In this document: piece after piece, positions 54,190-64,000 of the stretch | Numbering within the stretch: position 1 is the first letter of the stretch | Layout: each line of letters starts with the position of its first letter | DNA from: Helicobacter sp. NHP19-003 | GTDB taxonomy: Bacteria > Campylobacterota > Campylobacteria > Campylobacterales > Helicobacteraceae | Assembly (NCBI RefSeq): GCF_019703305.1 | Contig: NZ_AP024814.1 | Coordinates: 372,001-436,000 of the forward strand | Length of the DNA: 64,000 bases | Direction: 5' to 3' | Position numbers and translations under genes: made by a program | Notes under the pieces: generated by a model | What the model was told of the DNA's origin: nothing | Databases searched by the model: none | The model's input: only the letters and a program-made list of their open reading frames with translations

Positions 54190-56511
54190 TTAATCCTGAT
54201 AGGCATCTTTGATGCTGCTAAATTCTGTCAAGCGGTCCTTGTACTTCTGGGTGAGAATCTCGTTAAACTCTCCGATCTCTCGTTTGCCCGTGTATTCGAA
54301 TAAAATTTCACAACTTGTAGAGTACTTCCCGTGGCTGGCGTACTGCACCTTGACAATGTCGCAACTATTTTTGATTAAAAAATTCAACACTTGTAGCAAG
54401 CTGTCCTTGGCACTGCCTATATAAATAATGATTTTAAACAGCTCGCGCTCTTTCTTGCTCCAACTGATAAACACCATTGGCAACCCGACATCAATGTCGC
54501 TGTAAGCATTTTTGCAGACTTTTGTATGCACCACGACTTTATGCTCTTTGGCTTTGGGCATGATCGCCACGATGTCGTCGCCTTTTTTGGGGTGGCAACA
54601 ATCATTGAACAGCACTTGTCTGATTTGTATATTGGGGTTAGTGTAGACAATGAAATGGTCTAAATCGCATTTCTTGAGCCCGATGTGCGAGGTAGACAAA
54701 CCTAAAACACGCCCAAATTTAAATTGCATGAGGTTTTTCATGAAAAAGCCAAATTGTTTTGGCTCGGGGTGGTGGTGGGGGTTTGGGTGTCTTTGCACCT
54801 TCTCTTGGATTTGCTCCACAAGCTTTTTCACCCCCTCTATGCTCTTAATGGCTTCGCTCAAACCGATCTTCACGCCATGTTCGGTGAGCTTTTTCTCAAA
54901 GGTGGCGTATTGCTTTGGCCCGATGTCTGGTCTAAAAATGGGGGTTTCAAAGATGGTGTTTAGGATATTCACCATGGTTTTGGCATCGATCTCTTTTAAG
55001 CGGTTCTTTTGTAGGCGTTCTAAATGGTTTTTAGCCCTTGTGGTACGCAACTGGTTGATCCAAGTGAAACGGGGGTTACTCGTGTCGCCCTTGATGATCT
55101 TCACCACATCCCCACTTTTAAGCTTCACATTCAACTTAACCTCGTTGTTGTTGACAAAGGCCGTTTTGGCCTTGTCGCCTAGTTCGCTGTGGATCATGTA
55201 AGCAAAGTCTAGCGCGATGGACTCGGCGGGCAATGTGTAGCTGTCCCCACTGGGCGAAAACACCGTGATGTCCTCGCGATACAGCACATCGCTTTGCACC
55301 AGCTCGTAAAACTCTTGGGGGTTTTCTTGAGACTCCTCGCTTTGGTATTGCAAATTGTGCAGCCATTTTAAATGCTCGCTCTCCACGCCCCCAGCTTTAT
55401 ATTTCCAGTGCGCCGAGTTGCCATACTCTGCCCCCAAGTGCATGTCAAAAGTGCGGATTTGGACTTCATAAATGCTCGATTCATCAAAGATGGTCGTGTG
55501 GATCGTTTGGTAGCCGTTTTCTTTAGGCAAGGCGATGTGGTCTTTAAAGCGCGACACAATGGGTTTAAAGCGCAAGTGCACGATGCCTAAAATTTTATAG
55601 CACTCCAAAGGGGTTTTTACCAGCACCCGCACCGCCATGAGGTCTAAAATCTCGTCCTTGTTCGCCGCCCCTTTTCTTTGCATTTTTAAATAAATGGAGT
55701 AGGGGCGCTTGATGCGCGTGGCGATTTTAAAATCCCCCTCGCTAAAGCCAGCCTCATAAAACATTTTTTCTAACTTGCCGGCAAACTGATTGAGCTTTAA
55801 AAATAAGGCCTGTTTGCTTTGCTCTAGGTAGTTTTGAATGCCTTTATACTCTTGGGGATAAATGTAGTAAAAACATTTATCCTCCAATTCATTTTTAATC
55901 GTGGACATGCCAAGGCGGCTAGCGATGGGAGCGTAAACGGCCATGGTTTCTTTAGAAATGCGGATTTGTTTGTCTCTGGGCAAAGCATCTAAAGTCAGCA
56001 TATTGTGTAAGCGATCGCTGACCTTCACCACTAAGGCCCTAGGGTCTTTAATGGCACTGACTAAAATTTTTCTAAAGGTCAGGGCGGTTAAGAGCAAATG
56101 GGGGTTCTCAGGGTCAAAGGCAAGCTCTTCTTTGCGGATTTCTGTGATTTTGGTGAGCGCGTCCACTAAATTAGCTACATCTTCGCCGAATTTATCTAGG
56201 ATTTCTTCAAGGTTGCAAGGCGTGTCCTCCACGACATCGTGCAAGAGAGAAGCACACACCATCGCCTCATCCCCTCCACAGAAAGCCACAATACAAGCCA
56301 CGCTGATCGGGTGGGTGATGTAGGGCGCACCGCCCTTGCGCTTTTGCCCCTTGTGATAGCGGGTGGCTAAGTCTAGAGCTTCTTGGATTTTTGGGGTGAT
56401 GATGGTGGTGTTTTTTAAGACATTAAACGCCTCATCGGGGCTCGCAATGTCCTTAACGAGTTCTAAAATTTCGCCTAATCTGCCATAGTGGGGCGATTTA
56501 GAATCTCTCAT
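54190..56511 (-). CDS. spoT: Bifunctional (p)ppGpp synthase/hydrolase
   Basis: 773 aa from the ATG at 56511 (MRDSKSPHYGRLGEILELV), which overlaps rpoZ by 14 nt and matches the family start. HD hydrolase domain with CASLLHDVVEDTP and RLHNMLTLDAL, RelA/SpoT synthetase domain with KRPYSIYLKMQRKGA and YQTIHTTIFDE, TGS domain (DITVFSPSGDSYTLP) and C-terminal ACT. It is the only RelA/SpoT homologue in H. pylori, acting in stringent and stationary survival. Order pyrH-rpoZ-spoT-tyrS as in H. pylori. Confidence 0.96.
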   Translation of the reverse strand: MRDSKSPHYGRLGEILELVKDIASPDEAFNVLKNTTIITPKIQEALDLATRYHKGQKRKGGAPYITHPISVACIVAFCGGDEAMVCASLLHDVVEDTPCNLEEILDKFGEDVANLVDALTKITEIRKEELAFDPENPHLLLTALTFRKILVSAIKDPRALVVKVSDRLHNMLTLDALPRDKQIRISKETMAVYAPIASRLGMSTIKNELEDKCFYYIYPQEYKGIQNYLEQSKQALFLKLNQFAGKLEKMFYEAGFSEGDFKIATRIKRPYSIYLKMQRKGAANKDEILDLMAVRVLVKTPLECYKILGIVHLRFKPIVSRFKDHIALPKENGYQTIHTTIFDESSIYEVQIRTFDMHLGAEYGNSAHWKYKAGGVESEHLKWLHNLQYQSEESQENPQEFYELVQSDVLYREDITVFSPSGDSYTLPAESIALDFAYMIHSELGDKAKTAFVNNNEVKLNVKLKSGDVVKIIKGDTSNPRFTWINQLRTTRAKNHLERLQKNRLKEIDAKTMVNILNTIFETPIFRPDIGPKQYATFEKKLTEHGVKIGLSEAIKSIEGVKKLVEQIQEKVQRHPNPHHHPEPKQFGFFMKNLMQFKFGRVLGLSTSHIGLKKCDLDHFIVYTNPNIQIRQVLFNDCCHPKKGDDIVAIMPKAKEHKVVVHTKVCKNAYSDIDVGLPMVFISWSKKERELFKIIIYIGSAKDSLLQVLNFLIKNSCDIVKVQYASHGKYSTSCEILFEYTGKREIGEFNEILTQKYKDRLTEFSSIKDAYQD

Positions 56512-56713
56512 CAATGTAGTCAAGACCGATCTTCCCCTCTGCAATTTCGCAAATGGCAATATCGGTGGGCTTGTGGGTTTTGACATCCATCGCCACAAGG
56601 GGTTGCACCCCAGCACCTAGCTGCTTGACCCGTGAAAAGATCAAATTAGAGAGAATATAGCGGTCGCCATTGACTTTGTCCAAAGCCTTCGCCACGATTT
56701 CTTCTGTTCGCAT
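56498..56713 (-). CDS. rpoZ: RNA polymerase omega subunit
   Basis: 71 aa, a compact omega: MRTEEIVAKALDKVNGDRYI, then LIFSRVKQLGAGVQP and KPTDIAICEIAEGKI. Helps assemble RNA polymerase around beta prime. Good ribosome site (aaaggacgac). Overlaps spoT by 14 nt. Confidence 0.92.
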   Translation of the reverse strand: MRTEEIVAKALDKVNGDRYILSNLIFSRVKQLGAGVQPLVAMDVKTHKPTDIAICEIAEGKIGLDYIDERF

Positions 56714-56729
56714 CTGTCGTCCTTTTTCG

Positions 56730-57464
<735 letters not shown>

Positions 57465-57509
57465 TCAAATCCATAAATGCCAAAAGGCCACATTTTACAA
57501 CAAATAGCC

Positions 57510-58797
57510 TTAAGTCAAGGCACGCACTATGCCAGCCATTGCCCCCACGCTTTTTAAGACTTCATCGGGGCTAATGGTGTAGGGGGGCATGAAATAAATC
57601 GTGTTGCCTAGCGGGCGTAACAACAAGCCAAATTCTAAGCCCTTTTGATACACCGCAAGGCTTAGGCGTTTACTCCCTTGATAGCCTTCTAGCTCAAAGG
57701 CAAAGACCATCCCACAAGTGCGCAAGTTTTTAACGCCCTTTAGGGGAGCTAATTGCTCTTGCATGCAGGTTTGGATATATCTGCTGAGCATCTTGTTTTG
57801 TTCCACCACGCCCTGCCCAAACAAGTCCAATGTGGCGTTGGCGCACGCGCAAGCCAAAGCGTTGCCCGTGTAGCTGTGTGAGTGCAAAAAGCTTTTGTTC
57901 TGCGCGTAAGGGGCGTAAAATTTGTCATAAATGGCATCGCTTGTCAACACCACCGCTAAGGGCAAATACCCCCCTGTGATCCCCTTTGACAAACATAAAA
58001 AGTCGGGCTTGACCCCACACTGCTGGTAGGCAAAGAGCGAACCCGTGCGCCCAAAACCCACGGCGATTTCATCAAAGATCACTAAAATCCCCCGCTCTTG
58101 GCACATTTGCGTGGCTTGTTTGACAAAATCTGCGCCATAAAAATGCATGTTGCCCGCACACTGAATCAACGGCTCTAAAATAAAAGCGCTGATGTTTTGG
58201 TGTTCTTGCTCTAAAATTTGTGCTAGGGCGTGTAGGGCTTGTGGCACATCGGCATCATCTTTTGGCACGGGGGTTTGTAATTGCGTGCAGAAAATCCCCT
58301 TGTAGGTGTCCTTATACAACCCCACCCCCCACGCTTAATGCCCCCAAAGTTTCGCCATGGTAGCCATTTTCTAAGGACAAGAATTTGTTCTTTTGCTTGC
58401 CATTGAGTAGGTGGCTGTGATGACTCATTTTCAACGCCACTTCCACACATGCCGAGCCATTGTCGGCAAAAAAGCATTTCTCAAATCCACTCAAAGCGCA
58501 TAATCTGGCGGCTAAATTAATGGCCTGTGGGTGGGTTAGCCCTGCTAGCAGCACATGCTCTAATTGCTCTATTTGCTCTTTGAGCTTGGCATTGATGTAG
58601 GGGTGGTTATGTCCAAATAAATTCACCCACCATGAACTGATCGCATCAATGTAGCCCTTGCCCTCAAAATCGTAAAGATGCACTCCTTTTGCTGATTTGA
58701 TGGGGAGCAAGGGCAGGGTTTCATAGTCGTGCATTTGGCTGCATGGGTGCCAAATGTGTTTGAAGTCTAAAGCGTGCCAATGGGCATTACTTGGCAT
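57510..58797 (-). pseudogene. bioA: Adenosylmethionine-8-amino-7-oxononanoate aminotransferase, frameshifted at a G6 tract
   Basis: PLP enzyme of biotin synthesis. The first part (58797-58320) carries [32 protein letters not shown] and [12 protein letters not shown], then ends within a few codons. The second (58325-57510) continues with [15 protein letters not shown], the cofactor segment [19 protein letters not shown], and the PLP Lys in [19 protein letters not shown]. The frames differ by one base at the G6 run (C6 on the plus strand, 58325-58330); with one G fewer the sequence would read [12 protein letters not shown]. The rest is intact, so this may be slippage, a fresh mutation or a sequencing error. 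Confidence 0.85.
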
Positions 58798-58866
58798 ACA
58801 AACCCCTTAAATCGGCATTTTCGGCCTGCAAGATTAAAAAATTTAGAAATATTTTAGTGAAATTCT

Positions 58867-58872
58867 TATAAA
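58867..58872 (+). promoter_or_regulatory. -10 box of the ppiD-ftsA-ftsZ run
   Basis: TATAAA in attcTTATAAAATtgcc, 43 nt before the ppiD ATG. Confidence 0.45.
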
Positions 58873-58914
58873 ATTGCCGCTTATGGTGAAATTGTGTAAC
58901 AAGGGTAAGGGTCT

Positions 58915-60363
58915 ATGATTGCGTGGATGCAAAAGCATAAAAAGTACTTGGTGGTCACCATTTGGATCAGCACCATCGCTTTTGTGGCTGCGGGCATGAT
59001 CGGGTGGGGGCAGTACAACTTCTCTTTAGCGGGCAGGAGCGTGGCAAAGGTGGGGCAAATCGCCATCAGTCAAGAAGATTTGGCCAGAGAACATAAGCAA
59101 CTCTTAGACATTTACAGCCAATCCATCCCCAACTTCAAGGACTTGAGCGAACAAGAAATCAAGGCCTTGGGGCTAGAGCGCAACGCCTTAAATGTGCTGA
59201 TTAACCAAGCGTTATTGAAAAATTTCGCTTTGGATTTAGGGCTAGGGGTGAGCGATAGCGAGATTGTCGCCGAGATTCAAAAAAGCGAACTTTTCCAAAA
59301 AGATGGGCATTTTGACGAGGGGCTGTATAAAAAACTCCTACAAGAAAACAACTTCCGCCCCAGTGCCTTTGAGGACAATGTCAAAAACACCTTATTGCTT
59401 AAAAAGATCGCCTCCTTGTTCCCCCAAGCCCTGACTCCCCTAGAGCAAGAAGCGTTCATGCTCCCTCTTAGTTTGCAAGATAGGGTCCGCATTGAGGTGT
59501 TAGAACCTAAAGAAATCCCCCTCAAAGAAGAGAGCCTAAAGGCGTATTACAACGCCCACAAACAAGATTACAAAAAGCCGACAAGCTACACCTTAGCTAG
59601 CGTGCAAGTCGCGCCCAAAGAAATCCCCAAGGAGAGTGATTTAAAGATCTACTTTGACAAGCACAAGGAGCAGTACACCCTGCAGGGCAAGCCCCAAGAG
59701 TTTAGCAAGGTGGAAAAACAAGTGCGCCATGACTACAGCAGCGAGCAAGCTAAAGAGCAAGCCCTAAAAGACTACCTAGCCTTAAAAAAGGGGCAGCTCA
59801 AGCCCGAGAGCGAAACCTTTACTGACCTGCCCTACAGCGAGGACATCAATAAAAAAATCAAGGCTATGCGCGCAGGCGAGGTGCTAAAACCAATGCTTTA
59901 CAAGGAGGGGTGGGTGGTCTTAAAACTTGTGGCAAAAGACACAAGCGCGCTTGAAAGCTTTGTGGAGGCTAGGGCTCGAATCGCCCAAATTCTGCAAACA
60001 GAGGCGCAAATCAAAGAACTCAAAAAAGAAGCCTTGCAAAAACTGCCCACCTTCAAGGGCAGCGACATCGGCCTGTTGAATTTAGACTTTAAGGGCAATA
60101 TCCACGACTTGGGCGAAAAGTCATCCAAGGCTTTGGTGGACTACATCTTTAAACACCCCTACCAAGAGGGCTTTGCCTTGCTTGAAGGACCCAAAGCGGT
60201 GTTGTATCGGGTGTATTCTCAAGACTTCAAGCACCAAGTGAAAAACACCGCTTATTTAAAACAAATGATGCAAAACCTCAAGGCACAAGCCCTAGATGGG
60301 GCGCTGGTCGCTATGCTAAAACAACGCTACAAAATCACCTTATACGCCAGGAGTCGCCCTTGA
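58915..60363 (+). CDS. PpiD/SurA-like periplasmic folding factor
   Basis: 482 aa with an N-terminal membrane anchor (about residues 10-30, KYLVVTIWISTIAFVAAGMI) and a SurA N-like helical domain (VGQIAISQEDLAREHKQLLD through ALNVLINQALLKNFALDLG). The middle has the split foldase architecture, but the parvulin core is weak, so catalytic activity is doubtful. It should act as an inner-membrane-tethered chaperone of exported proteins. The same gene precedes ftsA in H. pylori. It overlaps the ftsA start by 4 nt. Confidence 0.82.
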   Translation: MIAWMQKHKKYLVVTIWISTIAFVAAGMIGWGQYNFSLAGRSVAKVGQIAISQEDLAREHKQLLDIYSQSIPNFKDLSEQEIKALGLERNALNVLINQALLKNFALDLGLGVSDSEIVAEIQKSELFQKDGHFDEGLYKKLLQENNFRPSAFEDNVKNTLLLKKIASLFPQALTPLEQEAFMLPLSLQDRVRIEVLEPKEIPLKEESLKAYYNAHKQDYKKPTSYTLASVQVAPKEIPKESDLKIYFDKHKEQYTLQGKPQEFSKVEKQVRHDYSSEQAKEQALKDYLALKKGQLKPESETFTDLPYSEDINKKIKAMRAGEVLKPMLYKEGWVVLKLVAKDTSALESFVEARARIAQILQTEAQIKELKKEALQKLPTFKGSDIGLLNLDFKGNIHDLGEKSSKALVDYIFKHPYQEGFALLEGPKAVLYRVYSQDFKHQVKNTAYLKQMMQNLKAQALDGALVAMLKQRYKITLYARSRP

Positions 60364-61730
60364 ATCCCATCATTTTGGGCGTAGACATCGGCTCCAGCAA
60401 AATTTGCGCCATCATCGCCGAGATCAAGGACGGCATGCCACAGGTGATCGGCGTGAGCGTGCATAAATCCGAGGGCGTGAAGAAGGGCAATATCAGCAAC
60501 ATCAGCCAAGCCGGCGAAATTGTCAAAAAGGCGATCGAGGATGCCAAGCGCATGGCAGGGCTTACCTTTATGGAAAAGGCGATCGTGTCCATCTCGGGGG
60601 CTTGCACACAAAGCGTGAATAGCGCGGGACTCATCAATGTGCCCAACAACGAGATCACGCTTAAAGAAATCAACCGCGTGTTAGACACCGCACTGCATAG
60701 CGCGCACATCCCCACGGGCTATGAGGTGATCCACATTTTGCCCTACCAGTTCAAGCTAGACAGCCAAGACAACATTGAAGACCCGATGGGCATGAGCGGC
60801 TCGCGTTTAGAGGTTTCCACCCACATTGTTACAGTGCAACGCAGCAGTTTGGAGAATTTACGCCGTACGATCCAAATTGCGGGCGTGAAAATTGAAAATG
60901 TGGTCTTGAGTGCCTACGCGGCTTCTATTGCGGTGCTCAACGAGGATGACAAAGCCCTAGGCGTGGCGTGCATTGATTTGGGCGGAGGCACTTGCAATAT
61001 GATGGTTTATGAGGGTGGCTCTATGTGCTTTAACAACTACCTAAATGTGGGCTCGGAGCACATAAGAGACGACTTAGCCAGTGTGCTAGAAGTGCCGCTA
61101 GGCACAGCCGAGTACATTAAAAGGCAATACGGCAATCTCATGGTTGAAGAAAGCGATCAAGAGATCGAAGTGCCCGACATTGGGACAGAGAACAAGAAAA
61201 ACCGTTTGTCCTTGCAACTCGTGCACAACATCATTCGGGCAAGGGTCGTAGAGACCTTTGATGTGCTCAATAGGCGTTTGATTAAAAGCAATTTGAAAGA
61301 CAGCATCCGTAGGGGTGTGGTGCTGACAGGGGGGATGACACATGTCGAGGGGATTAGAAATGTGGCTTCTGTGATCTTTGGCAATATCCCCGTGCGGATT
61401 GCTAAACCTATGGAGCTTAGCGGCTTGTCCGAGGAGCTTAAAGATCCCACAAGCTCGGTGGCGATCGGACTGATTTTATATGGATCGGGCAAGCACACGA
61501 ATTACGAAAAAGACTCCGAAAAGGTGATCCGTTACAAAGAAAATAAACGGGCTTTGCCTGCCGGTTTTACTTACAGCCAAGAGCGCAATTACATTGAAAC
61601 GGATTTGACGAATCTCAAAAACACGGGTGAGAGTGAGAGCGTAAAAGAGCGAAAAAAGGATATAATACAAACCCCTGAGGTGCCTAAGAAGAAAAGCGGG
61701 TTTTTGGACTGGTTCTCCAAGTTATTTTAA
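60360..61730 (+). CDS. ftsA: Cell division protein FtsA
   Basis: 456-aa actin-like ATPase that tethers FtsZ to the membrane. Starts at a TTG (60360) overlapping the upstream stop. Motifs: GVDIGSSKICAIIAE (phosphate 1), the 1C SHS2 domain (VIHILPYQFKLDSQ), CIDLGGGTCNMMVY (phosphate 2), and VLTGGMTHVEGI (adenosine). The amphipathic membrane helix GFLDWFSKLF is the last ten residues. A low-complexity charged linker lies at about 385-440. Confidence 0.95.
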   Translation: MNPIILGVDIGSSKICAIIAEIKDGMPQVIGVSVHKSEGVKKGNISNISQAGEIVKKAIEDAKRMAGLTFMEKAIVSISGACTQSVNSAGLINVPNNEITLKEINRVLDTALHSAHIPTGYEVIHILPYQFKLDSQDNIEDPMGMSGSRLEVSTHIVTVQRSSLENLRRTIQIAGVKIENVVLSAYAASIAVLNEDDKALGVACIDLGGGTCNMMVYEGGSMCFNNYLNVGSEHIRDDLASVLEVPLGTAEYIKRQYGNLMVEESDQEIEVPDIGTENKKNRLSLQLVHNIIRARVVETFDVLNRRLIKSNLKDSIRRGVVLTGGMTHVEGIRNVASVIFGNIPVRIAKPMELSGLSEELKDPTSSVAIGLILYGSGKHTNYEKDSEKVIRYKENKRALPAGFTYSQERNYIETDLTNLKNTGESESVKERKKDIIQTPEVPKKKSGFLDWFSKLF

Positions 61731-61740
61731 AGGATGAGTT

Positions 61741-63998
<2,258 letters not shown>

Positions 63999-64000
63999 TA

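Overview
The window looks like chromosome from a gastric Helicobacter other than H. pylori, closest in character to the H. felis / H. bizzozeronii / H. salomonis / H. heilmannii group. The evidence is a 23S-5S rRNA pair with no 16S beside it, a Helicobacter-type outer membrane protein, a hydABCDE [NiFe] uptake hydrogenase operon, a FabX-type flavoprotein, and gene orders familiar from H. pylori (pyrH-rpoZ-spoT-tyrS-fabX-amiA; bioA-ppiD-ftsA-ftsZ; DUF493-thioesterase-two NSS transporters-pldA; the glnP/glnQ/glnH cluster). Overall GC looks mid-40s percent by eye, higher than H. pylori; I did not compute it. Species assignment is inference.

Layout. 1-7.4 kb: end of an outer membrane protein gene, then a leftward operon hydA-hydB-hydC-hydD-hydE-fcl. 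7.4-12.4 kb: accessory stretch with three IS608-type transposon-end remnants, a YtfJ-like secreted protein, a small secreted protein, glutamate decarboxylase and a metallophosphoesterase. 12.4-20.4 kb: dcd, then a decayed prophage island up to pgpA. The island holds a 4.2-kb array of phage polyvalent-protein nuclease-like modules broken by frameshifts, a lambda-type portal fragment, a baseplate gpV-like fragment cut by an N-truncated TnpB, and a DUF5675 gene. 20.4-26.0 kb: pgpA, a frameshifted PAS-PAS chemoreceptor, carB. 26.0-28.8 kb: a broken restriction-modification cluster. It contains a C5-cytosine methyltransferase split by a 224-bp mini-transposon, a possible endonuclease remnant, and a GIY-YIG-like/EcoRI-type adenine methyltransferase fusion with an internal stop. 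28.9-31.1 kb: Tat-exported esterase, small membrane protein, an 8-bp x 12 tandem repeat. 31.1-34.4 kb: 5S and 23S rRNA. 34.6-64 kb: mainly conserved housekeeping genes (carA, dsbI, transporters, pldA, glutamine-type ABC transporter, acnB, mqnA, amiA, fabX, tyrS, spoT, rpoZ, pyrH, bioA, ppiD, ftsA, ftsZ, tgt).

The most interesting structure is a family of about 222-224-bp non-autonomous IS608-like elements (7541-7762 and 26418-26641, with decayed relatives at 9037-9215 and 22735-22769). They keep the left and right hairpins and, in the best copy, the exact four-base signals of single-strand transposition: TTAC flank, AAAG guide, GAAT guide, TCAA end. They also keep the region next to the right end where TnpB omega RNA is normally encoded. 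Conceptual removal of the 224-bp copy rejoins a methyltransferase reading frame with no base lost or gained. The second notable system is the phage polyvalent nuclease array with duplicated modules, where two of the frame breaks sit in C8 and C6 tracts.

Several core genes are broken by single bases or stops (bioA, glnP, the chemoreceptor, the adenine methyltransferase). The bioA and glnP breaks lie in G/C homopolymers, so slippage, real decay and sequencing error cannot be told apart from this sequence alone.
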